Assembly (NCBI GenBank): GCA_018715025.1
Contig: DVMK01000126.1
Coordinates: 1-11,837, forward strand
Source: Candidatus Caccousia avistercoris
Lineage (GTDB): Bacteria > Bacillota > Clostridia > Oscillospirales > Acutalibacteraceae
Direction of reading: 5' to 3'
DNA: 11,837 bases
This document shows positions 6,361 to 11,837 of this stretch, one piece after another. The translations under genes and the position numbers were made by a program. Within the stretch, counting starts at the first letter, position 1. Each line of letters opens with the position of its first letter. Below the pieces are notes generated by a model. It saw only the letters and a list, made by a program, of their open reading frames with translations, searched no databases and was not told the origin of the DNA.

Positions 6361-9300
6361 ATGTTTGCCCATCTTCATCTTCATACGGAATACAGCCTGC
6401 TGGACGGCGCCTGCCGCGTAGAACGCCTGCTGGACACCGCCCAGGCCAGGGGCGACAAGGCGGTCGCCATCACCGACCATGGCGTGATGTACGGGGCGGT
6501 GGAGTTTTACAAGGAAGCGAAAAAAAGAGGGATTCATCCGGTGATTGGGTGCGAGGTTTATGTGGCCCCCCGTTCCCGGTTTGACAAGGTGCATGAGCTG
6601 GATTCGGAAAACCGGCATCTGGTGCTTCTCTGCGAGAACAACACCGGGTACCAGAACCTGGCGGCGCTGGTGTCCCAGGCGTGGACCGAGGGCTTCTACA
6701 GCAAGCCCAGGGTAGACCTGGAGCTGCTCCGCCAGCGGCACGAGGGGCTCATCGCCCTTTCCGCCTGTCTGGCCGGGGAGGTTCCCCGCGCCCTTTCCGC
6801 CAACGACTACGAGGGGGCGAAGGAGGCCGCCCTCCGCTACCAGGAGATTTTCGGCCCGGGGAATTTCTTTCTGGAGCTGCAGGACCACGGCATCCGGGAT
6901 CAAAAGCGGATCAATCCCCAGATCATCCGTCTTTCCCGGGAATTGGGCATCCCGCTGGTGGTCACCAACGACTGCCACTACATTGCCCGGGAGGACAGCA
7001 AAATGCATCACATCCTCCTGTGCATCCAGACCAACCACACCATTGAGGACAAGGATGGCATGGAATTCGCCTCAGATGAATTTTACTTCAAGTCGGAGGA
7101 GGAGATGCGGGCCCTGTTCCCAGACTGCCCCGAGGCGGCGGACAACACCTGGGAAATCGCCCAGCGCTGCCAGGTGGAATTTGAGTTCGGGCGGACAAAA
7201 ATTCCGAAATTTGAGCCCCCCGGCGGGGAGGACAGCCGGGACTACCTGCGCCGCCTTTGCCGGGAGGGGCTGCGCCGCCGTTACGGAGAATCCCCCGCCC
7301 GGGAAACGCAGGAGCGCCTGCGGTATGAGCTGTCTGTCATTGAGCAGATGGGCTATGTGAATTATTATCTCATTGTGTATGATTTTATCCGCTACGCCAG
7401 AAGCGCCGGCATCCCGGTGGGGCCGGGGCGCGGCTCCGGCGCGGGCAGCCTGGCGGCCTATTGCCTGGGCATCACCAATATCGACCCCATTCATTACCAG
7501 CTTCTGTTTGAACGGTTCCTGAACCCGGAGCGGGTGAGCATGCCGGACTTCGACATCGATTTCAGCGACGAGCGCAGGCCTGAGATGATTGAATATGTGG
7601 TGCGCAGGTACGGGGCCGACCATGTGGCCCAAATCGTCACCTTCGGCACCATGGCGGCCAGGGGCTCCCTGCGGGACGTGGGCCGGGCCATGGCCATCCC
7701 CTACAATGTGGTGGACGGCGTTGCCAAGCTGGTGCCCATGGAGCTGAACATTACCCTGGATGCGGCCCTGGCCAAGTCGGCGGAGCTGCGCCGCCGCTAC
7801 CAGGAGGAACCGGCCATTCACGAGCTGGTGGACATGGCCAAAAAGGTGGAGGGCATGCCCCGCAACGCTTCCACCCACGCGGCCGGGGTGGTGATCACCG
7901 ACAAGCCGGTAAGCGAGTACGTGCCCCTGGCCAAAAACGGGGACGCGGTGGTCACCCAGTACACCATGACAACCCTGGAAGAGCTGGGCCTGCTGAAAAT
8001 TGACTTTCTGGGCCTGCGGAACCTTTCCGTCATCCACGACGCGGAAGAGCAGATTCGGAAGAAAAAGCCGGATTTCCGGGTGGAAACCATCTCCTATGAG
8101 GAGCCGAAGGTGTACGCCATGATGTCCGCCGGCCATGTGGAGGGCGTGTTTCAGTTTGAGTCCAGCGGCATGCGCAGCGTGGTGATGCAGCTGAAGCCGG
8201 AGCGCCTGGAGGATCTCATTGCCCTTAACTCCCTGTACCGGCCGGGGCCCATGCAGTCCATTCCCCGGTATATTGAATGCAGGCACAACCCTTCCCTGGT
8301 TAAGTTCAAGCATCCCCTTTTAAAAAACATCCTGGGCGTCACCTACGGCTGCATCGTGTACCAGGAGCAGGTGATGCAGATTTTCCGCGACCTGGCGGGC
8401 TATTCCCTGGGCCGGGCCGACATTGTGCGCCGGGCCATGAGCAAGAAAAAAGCGGACGTTATGGAACGGGAACGGGAAATTTTCATCCACGGCCTTACCA
8501 ATGAAAAGGGGGAGGTAGAGGTGGAGGGCTGCGTCCGCCGCGGGGTGGACGAAAAGACAGCCGCAGAAATTTTTAAAGAGATGGAAAGCTTCGCCGCCTA
8601 CGCCTTCAACAAATCCCACGCGGCGGCTTACGCCGTGGTGGCTTACCAGACCGCCTGGCTGAAATGCTTTTACCCCAGGGAGTACATGGCCGCCCTGCTC
8701 ACCAGCGTGCTTGACAGCAGCTCCCGCCTTCCGGCCTACATGGCGGAATGCACCCGCCTCGGCATCCGCGTGCTGCCGCCTCACATCAACCAAAGCGGCA
8801 TGGGCTTCACCGTAACCGGGCGCGACATCCGCTTTGGGCTTCTTGCGGTGAAGAACCTGGGCCGGGGGTTCCTGCAGCACATTGTGCAGCGGCGGGAGCA
8901 GCAGGGCGAGTTCACCTCATTCTTCGACTTCTGCAAGCGGCTGTACGACCAGCTGAACCGCCGCGCGCTGGAAAGCCTGGTGAAATGCGGCGCGCTGGAC
9001 GGCCTGGGCCTGAACCGCCGGCAGATGCTGGAAAGCGCCGGCGCCATACTGGATTTTCTGGAAGAGGACAAGCGCCGCAATGTGGAAGGGCAGCTGGGCT
9101 TCTTCGACGTGCAGGGCGGCGGGGAACAGCGGGAGGAGTTTTCTGTCCCGCCCATGAAGGATTTTTCGGAAAAGGAAAAGCTGGCCTATGAGAAAGAGGT
9201 CACCGGCATGTTCCTTTCCGGCCACCCCATGCAGGCCTACCTGGGCAGGTACGGCGAGCTGCAGGCCGCCCGCATCGGCGATCTGCTGGACGAAGACCAG

Positions 9301-9843
9301 GCGGAGCGCTGCCAGGACGGCAGCGTCGTCAGGGTGATGGGCATCATCAGCAGCATGCGCATGAAGGTGACGAAAAGCGGCTCTACCATGGCGTTCCTTA
9401 TTCTGGAGGATATGTACGGCTCCATTGAGGTGCTGGTGTTCCCCTCGGTGCTGGCGCAGTTCGGCGCTTACCTGCTGGAAGGGGAGGCCGTGCTTCTGGA
9501 AGGGAGGCTGAGCCGCCGGGAGGACGAGGCCGCGAAAATTGTCTGTGAAACGGCAAAAAAGCTGAAAGAGGCTGGGGAAACATCGGAAAGGCCGGTGGCG
9601 TCCGGGGCGAAAAAAAGGCCCGGCCTTTACCTGAAGTCGCCTTCCCGGCAAAGCCCCCGCTACCAGCGTGCCTGCCAGCTTCTTGAACTGTTCGAGGGGG
9701 TCACTCCCGTCTATATTTATCAGAACGACGTAAAGAAGCTGTTCTCGGCGCCGGCTTCCCTGCGGGTTTCGGTGAACGGCGTCCTTCTGGAGCAGCTGAG
9801 GCGGGTTTTAGGGGAAAAGAACGTGGCTCTCGTCGAAAATTGA
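6361..9843 (+). CDS. dnaE: DNA polymerase III subunit alpha (DnaE)
   Basis: DnaE is a C-family replicative DNA polymerase. Firmicutes usually also have PolC, with DnaE extending RNA primers; PolC is not in this window. The protein is 1160 residues. The N-terminal PHP domain (about 1-215) has HLHLHTEYSLLDG (4-16), ITDHG (37-41), GCEVYV (63-68), SACLAGEV (134-141) and TNDCHY (202-207). Candidate metal ligands are H6, H8, D15, H40, E65, H87, C136, D204 and H206. The polymerase core has PVGPGRGSGAGSLAAY (352-367), PDFDIDF (395-401, Asp398/Asp400) and KIDFLGLRNL (546-555, Asp548), giving a full catalytic triad. An OB fold lies at about 988-1030 (VRVMGIISSMRMKVTKSG onward). No DEDD exonuclease domain is present, unlike PolC. 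The start is ATG 6361, with GGGGGAGG at 6350-6357. The gene ends in tandem in-frame stops (TGA TAG), with no hairpin terminator in the next 100 bp. Confidence 0.97.
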   Translation: MFAHLHLHTEYSLLDGACRVERLLDTAQARGDKAVAITDHGVMYGAVEFYKEAKKRGIHPVIGCEVYVAPRSRFDKVHELDSENRHLVLLCENNTGYQNLAALVSQAWTEGFYSKPRVDLELLRQRHEGLIALSACLAGEVPRALSANDYEGAKEAALRYQEIFGPGNFFLELQDHGIRDQKRINPQIIRLSRELGIPLVVTNDCHYIAREDSKMHHILLCIQTNHTIEDKDGMEFASDEFYFKSEEEMRALFPDCPEAADNTWEIAQRCQVEFEFGRTKIPKFEPPGGEDSRDYLRRLCREGLRRRYGESPARETQERLRYELSVIEQMGYVNYYLIVYDFIRYARSAGIPVGPGRGSGAGSLAAYCLGITNIDPIHYQLLFERFLNPERVSMPDFDIDFSDERRPEMIEYVVRRYGADHVAQIVTFGTMAARGSLRDVGRAMAIPYNVVDGVAKLVPMELNITLDAALAKSAELRRRYQEEPAIHELVDMAKKVEGMPRNASTHAAGVVITDKPVSEYVPLAKNGDAVVTQYTMTTLEELGLLKIDFLGLRNLSVIHDAEEQIRKKKPDFRVETISYEEPKVYAMMSAGHVEGVFQFESSGMRSVVMQLKPERLEDLIALNSLYRPGPMQSIPRYIECRHNPSLVKFKHPLLKNILGVTYGCIVYQEQVMQIFRDLAGYSLGRADIVRRAMSKKKADVMEREREIFIHGLTNEKGEVEVEGCVRRGVDEKTAAEIFKEMESFAAYAFNKSHAAAYAVVAYQTAWLKCFYPREYMAALLTSVLDSSSRLPAYMAECTRLGIRVLPPHINQSGMGFTVTGRDIRFGLLAVKNLGRGFLQHIVQRREQQGEFTSFFDFCKRLYDQLNRRALESLVKCGALDGLGLNRRQMLESAGAILDFLEEDKRRNVEGQLGFFDVQGGGEQREEFSVPPMKDFSEKEKLAYEKEVTGMFLSGHPMQAYLGRYGELQAARIGDLLDEDQAERCQDGSVVRVMGIISSMRMKVTKSGSTMAFLILEDMYGSIEVLVFPSVLAQFGAYLLEGEAVLLEGRLSRREDEAAKIVCETAKKLKEAGETSERPVASGAKKRPGLYLKSPSRQSPRYQRACQLLELFEGVTPVYIYQNDVKKLFSAPASLRVSVNGVLLEQLRRVLGEKNVALVEN

Positions 9844-9854
9844 TAGAATAATCC

Positions 9855-9870
9855 ATACAAACGATACCAA
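9855..9870 (+). promoter_or_regulatory. Candidate CcpA-binding (cre-like) site upstream of the pfkA promoter
   Basis: ATACAAACGATACCAA matches the cre consensus WTGNAANCGNWNNCAW at every defined position except one (A for G at position 3). Its centre is about 60 bp before the predicted pfkA transcription start and upstream of the -35 box, the position from which CcpA activates genes such as ackA in Bacillus. The assignment rests on motif and placement only. Confidence 0.4.
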
Positions 9871-9887
9871 TATCCATATTTCGAGCC

Positions 9888-9916
9888 TTGATTCCCATTG
9901 TAAAATTCATTATAAT
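9888..9916 (+). promoter_or_regulatory. Sigma-A-type promoter of pfkA
   Basis: TTGATT (9888-9893) and a perfect TATAAT (9911-9916) are separated by 17 bp, in AT-rich DNA between dnaE and pfkA. The predicted start near 9923 gives a leader of about 107 nt, long enough to carry regulatory structure. Confidence 0.8.
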
Positions 9917-9962
9917 ATAGGTTGGTTTCATTTACCGTTACTCCCGGCAGGCATGGGCTTGC

Positions 9963-9995
9963 ACAGAAAAGCCGATTTCCAAATCGTCTGTTTTT
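9963..9995 (+). terminator. Hairpin with T-tract in the pfkA leader (possible attenuator or dnaE terminator)
   Basis: CGATTT (9973-9978) pairs with AAATCG (9981-9986); closing CC alone leaves a tight loop, so the outer five pairs are the realistic stem. ACAGA (9963-9967) pairs with TCTGT (9987-9991) around a 5-nt bulge. TTTTT follows at 9991-9995. It lies downstream of the pfkA promoter and 35 nt before the gene. It could end dnaE transcripts, attenuate pfkA, or be chance; the stem is modest. Confidence 0.4.
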
Positions 9996-10029
9996 CCGGG
10001 ATGTCATTATATTTTAGGGGGATTAAATC

Positions 10030-10998
10030 ATGAGCGCAAAAACGATTGCTGTCCTTACTAGCGGCGGCGATGCCCCAGGCATGAACGCTGCAATCAGAGC
10101 GGTTGTCCGCTCCGGTATTACGTCCGGCCTCCGTGTTATGGGGGTGCGCAGAGGGTATAACGGGCTTTTGACCGGCGATGTGTTTGAAATGAATCTTCGC
10201 TCTGTTTCCGACATTATTCACCGCGGCGGCACCATGCTGTACACGGCCCGCAGCCCCGAATTCAACACGCCGGAGGGCGTGCAGAAGGCTGCCGACCAGT
10301 GCCGCAGGCTGGGCATTGACGGCGTGGTTGTCATTGGCGGCGACGGCTCCTTCCGCGGCGCGCGGGACTTGACCGGCGCGGGAATTCCCTGCATCGGCAT
10401 TCCCGGCACCATCGACAACGACATTGCCAGCAGCGAATACACCATCGGCTTTGACACGGCCATGAATACGGCTGTCCAGATGATCGACCGCCTGCGCGAC
10501 ACCACAGAGTCCCACGACCGCTGCAGCGTGGTTGAGGTAATGGGACGCCGCTGCGGCGACCTGGCTCTGCAGACCGGCATCGCCGTGGGCGCTACCACCA
10601 TCCTTGTGCCCGAGGTTCCCTACGATTTCCAGAAGGATATTATCGAGCGGATGCAGTTTACCCAGAAGACGGGCAAAAAGCATTTTATCATCATTGTGGC
10701 AGAGGGTGTGGGCCATGTGGCCGAGCTCGCCGATTCCATTGAAAAGCAGACCCGCATCGAAACCCGCGCCACCGTTCTGGGGCATGTGCAGCGGGGCGGT
10801 TCCCCCACCCTGCGGGATCGTGTGGTCGCCAGCGAAATGGGCTTCCATGCCGTGCAGCTGCTGAGCGAGGGCAAGAGCAACCGCGTGGTGGTCATGCAGA
10901 AGAGCGAGATCATCGACCTGGATATTACCGAGGCTCTTCAGATGACCCGCACGTTCGACGTGGAGCTTTACAAGATTGCGCATAAAATTTCCATCTGA
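10030..10998 (+). CDS. pfkA: ATP-dependent 6-phosphofructokinase
   Basis: PfkA phosphorylates fructose 6-phosphate to fructose 1,6-bisphosphate, the committed step of glycolysis. The protein is 322 residues, the standard length of bacterial PfkA (E. coli 320). The ATP-site motif is LTSGGDAPGMNAAIRA (9-24). GGDGS (103-107) carries Gly106, where PPi-dependent enzymes have Asp, so ATP is the expected phosphoryl donor. PGTIDNDI (125-132) holds the catalytic Asp129. MGRRCGDLAL (171-180) and the PFK signature RATVLGHVQRGGSPTLRDR (246-264) are complete. The start is ATG 10030, with AGGGGGA at 10016-10022. The gene has its own promoter (9888-9916), a cre-like site and a hairpin leader upstream, and a terminator after it. 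In many clostridia pyk follows pfkA, but here a GNAT gene does. Confidence 0.97.
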   Translation: MSAKTIAVLTSGGDAPGMNAAIRAVVRSGITSGLRVMGVRRGYNGLLTGDVFEMNLRSVSDIIHRGGTMLYTARSPEFNTPEGVQKAADQCRRLGIDGVVVIGGDGSFRGARDLTGAGIPCIGIPGTIDNDIASSEYTIGFDTAMNTAVQMIDRLRDTTESHDRCSVVEVMGRRCGDLALQTGIAVGATTILVPEVPYDFQKDIIERMQFTQKTGKKHFIIIVAEGVGHVAELADSIEKQTRIETRATVLGHVQRGGSPTLRDRVVASEMGFHAVQLLSEGKSNRVVVMQKSEIIDLDITEALQMTRTFDVELYKIAHKISI

Positions 10999-11017
10999 TC
11001 TATAAAATACCAGTACA

Positions 11018-11049
11018 GGGGCGAAGGCCGTTTGGCCCGCCCCTTTTTT
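11018..11049 (+). terminator. Intrinsic terminator after pfkA
   Basis: GGGGCG (11018-11023) pairs with CGCCCC (11038-11043). Inside, GGCC (11026-11029) pairs with GGCC (11034-11037) around a GTTT loop, with an AA bulge between the helices. TTTTTT follows at 11044-11049. It begins 20 bp after the pfkA stop. The next gene starts only 22 bp past the T-tract. Confidence 0.88.
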
Positions 11050-11056
11050 CTTGAGA

Positions 11057-11062
11057 AGGGGG
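11057..11062 (+). promoter_or_regulatory. Ribosome binding site of the GNAT gene
   Basis: AGGGGG-type sequence (AAGGGGG from 11056) lies about 9 nt before ATG 11072. It favours that ATG over the in-frame TTG at 11051, which directly abuts the terminator T-tract. Confidence 0.6.
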
Positions 11063-11071
11063 CGGCCGTGT

Positions 11072-11584
11072 ATGGATTTTCTCATTCGGAAGGCAGGCTG
11101 GGACGACGTGCCGGGGATTATGCGGGTGATGGAGACCGCCCGCGACACGGTTCCCCGCCGGGAATGGTTCGTGGCGGACGAGGAACCCTTCGTGAGGGAG
11201 CACATAGAAGGAAACGGCTTTGTGCTGGCAGCCCAGGCGGAAAACGGAGAGATTGCCGGTTTCTTCCTCATTCATATTCCCGGCCTGACGGAAAAAAACC
11301 TGGGGCGCAGCCTGGGCCTGCCTGCGGAAGAGCTGCCCGCCGTGGCCCACATGGATTCGGCGGCCGTTCTGCCGGCCTACCGGGGCAACGGCCTGCAGGC
11401 CAGGCTTCTGCGGGAGGCGGAGCGCCGCCTGGCCGGGGGGCCGTACTCCATCTGGATGAGCACCGTCCACCCAGACAACCGCTACAGTCTTGCCAATATG
11501 CTTGCCCAGGGTTACCGGGTAGCGGCCACTATGAAAAAATATGGGGGCTTGGACCGGCATATTCTCATCAAACGGTACCGTTAG
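11072..11584 (+). CDS. GNAT-family N-acetyltransferase, substrate unknown
   Basis: This 170-residue protein has the size and layout of a GCN5-related acetyltransferase, which moves an acetyl group from acetyl-CoA to an amine. The N-terminal strand is MDFLIRKAGWDDV, typical of the fold. The acetyl-CoA site (motif A) is DSAAVLPAYRGNGLQARLLR (95-114), with RGNGLQ (104-109) as the pyrophosphate-binding loop. Motif B is seen as STVHPDNRYSLANMLAQGY (130-148). No residue reveals the substrate; metabolite, antibiotic or protein targets are all possible. The start ATG 11072 is supported by AAGGGGG about 9 nt upstream. The gene begins just after the pfkA terminator, and I see no clear promoter of its own, so expression may depend on readthrough or on a promoter within the end of pfkA. 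The family call is firm; no gene symbol can be given. Confidence 0.88.
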   Translation: MDFLIRKAGWDDVPGIMRVMETARDTVPRREWFVADEEPFVREHIEGNGFVLAAQAENGEIAGFFLIHIPGLTEKNLGRSLGLPAEELPAVAHMDSAAVLPAYRGNGLQARLLREAERRLAGGPYSIWMSTVHPDNRYSLANMLAQGYRVAATMKKYGGLDRHILIKRYR

Positions 11585-11700
11585 CGGACAAAGAGAGAAA
11601 GCGCCGCCGGGAGCCTGCCCGGCCCCGGCAAACCGCTTTGCCCCCTGGGCGCTAAGGGTGTTCGCAGAAGCGGCGGTTCTCTTTTTTCGGGGGAGGCATT
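11585..11700 (+). other. GC-rich non-coding stretch with nested inverted repeats
   Basis: No supported gene is seen. AGCGCC (11600-11605) and GGCGCT (11648-11653) could close a junction that contains two hairpins: GCCGGG 11606-11611 / CCCGGC 11618-11623, and GGCAAA 11627-11632 / TTTGCC 11637-11642. A competing pairing, AACCGC 11631-11636 with GCGGTT 11673-11678, precedes TTTTTT at 11682-11687. It may be the 3' terminator region of the GNAT gene or a small structured RNA; short GC-rich matches by chance remain possible. Confidence 0.35.
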
Positions 11701-11837
11701 GGGGCGGTCAGCGGGGTATTTTTGCCTTCCTTGAAAAAATTTTTTCTCTTTTTTCGCGGCTGTTTTTTCAAAAAAAGCGCGGAAAAGCGCATTCCCATGC
11801 GGTTTTTACCGGAAGAAAAAAGTGTCAAAAAAATCGA
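11701..11837. other. A/T-tract-rich intergenic DNA at the right edge
   Basis: Composition shifts sharply here: runs of five to seven A or T recur, with a perfect palindrome GAAAAAATTTTTTC at 11733-11746. A hairpin, AAAAGCGCAT 11783-11792 with ATGCGGTTTT 11797-11806 (one G-G mismatch, loop TCCC), ends in T5 on + and in T4 on the minus strand, so it could be a bidirectional terminator. No gene can be supported. Confidence 0.35.

Noticed and set aside
10976..11006. Possible promoter for the GNAT gene (TTGCGC, 19 bp, TATAAA)
   Set aside because: The -35 box is poor, the spacing is long, and the start would fall almost at the terminator hairpin.
9928..11271. 447-codon minus-strand open frame over pfkA and the start of the GNAT gene
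   Set aside because: It shadows pfkA, which has every catalytic motif. The minus-strand protein shows no recognisable domain.
11811..11832. TTGACA on the minus strand near the right edge
   Set aside because: No -10-like hexamer lies 16-18 bp further along the minus strand.
11656..11837. Plus-strand frame open to the right edge, with ATG at 11797 after possible TTG starts
   Set aside because: The composition is homopolymeric Phe/Lys, the ATG sits inside a hairpin, and no good ribosome binding site precedes it. The GGGGGAGG at 11689-11696 has no usable start at proper spacing. It should be rechecked if more sequence becomes available.

Overview
The window is about 11.8 kb of GC-rich, gene-dense chromosome. 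Every confident gene is on the + strand. Gene content and order (secD-secF, then hprK-murB-rapZ-whiA-dnaE, then pfkA) are typical of core chromosome in Clostridia. High GC, strong GGAGG-type ribosome binding sites and sigma-A-like promoters suggest a gut-type lineage such as Oscillospiraceae/Ruminococcaceae; that placement is inference, not read directly from the sequence. I see no mobile element, CRISPR array, tRNA, rRNA or phage gene.

Layout: (1) 1-2269, the 3' part of secD and complete secF, overlapping by ATGA and closed by a strong intrinsic terminator (2284-2316). They encode the SecDF membrane motor of protein export. (2) A promoter (TTGTAC-17-TATAAT, 2380-2408) starts a five-gene co-directional run: hprK (HPr kinase/phosphorylase, carbon catabolite control), murB (peptidoglycan precursor reductase), rapZ (P-loop nucleotide- and RNA-binding protein), whiA (DNA-binding protein tied to division) and dnaE (DNA polymerase III alpha). 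Gaps are 4-39 bp, except a 179-bp GC-rich gap between hprK and murB. (3) pfkA (6-phosphofructokinase) has its own promoter (TTGATT-17-TATAAT, 9888-9916), a cre-like sequence just upstream of it, and a hairpin with a T-tract in its leader. A GC-rich terminator follows the gene. (4) A GNAT-family acetyltransferase begins 23 bp after that terminator's T-tract. (5) The last ~250 bp hold no supported gene: first a GC-rich stretch with nested inverted repeats, then an A/T-tract-rich stretch running off the window.

How the genes fit together: HprK and PfkA belong to one regulatory circuit in Firmicutes, because fructose-1,6-bisphosphate made from PfkA's product pool stimulates HprK's kinase activity and HPr(Ser-P) is the CcpA corepressor. 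MurB supplies peptidoglycan precursor, and RapZ and WhiA are associated with envelope metabolism and division. DnaE links the run to replication.

I found no previously undescribed multi-gene system. The points most worth checking are a SecF whose normally conserved Asp (E. coli D213 equivalent) is Asn while the partner Arg is kept; the cre-like site and attenuator-like hairpin at pfkA; a DnaE with an apparently complete set of PHP-domain metal ligands; and the absence of yvcK between rapZ and whiA.
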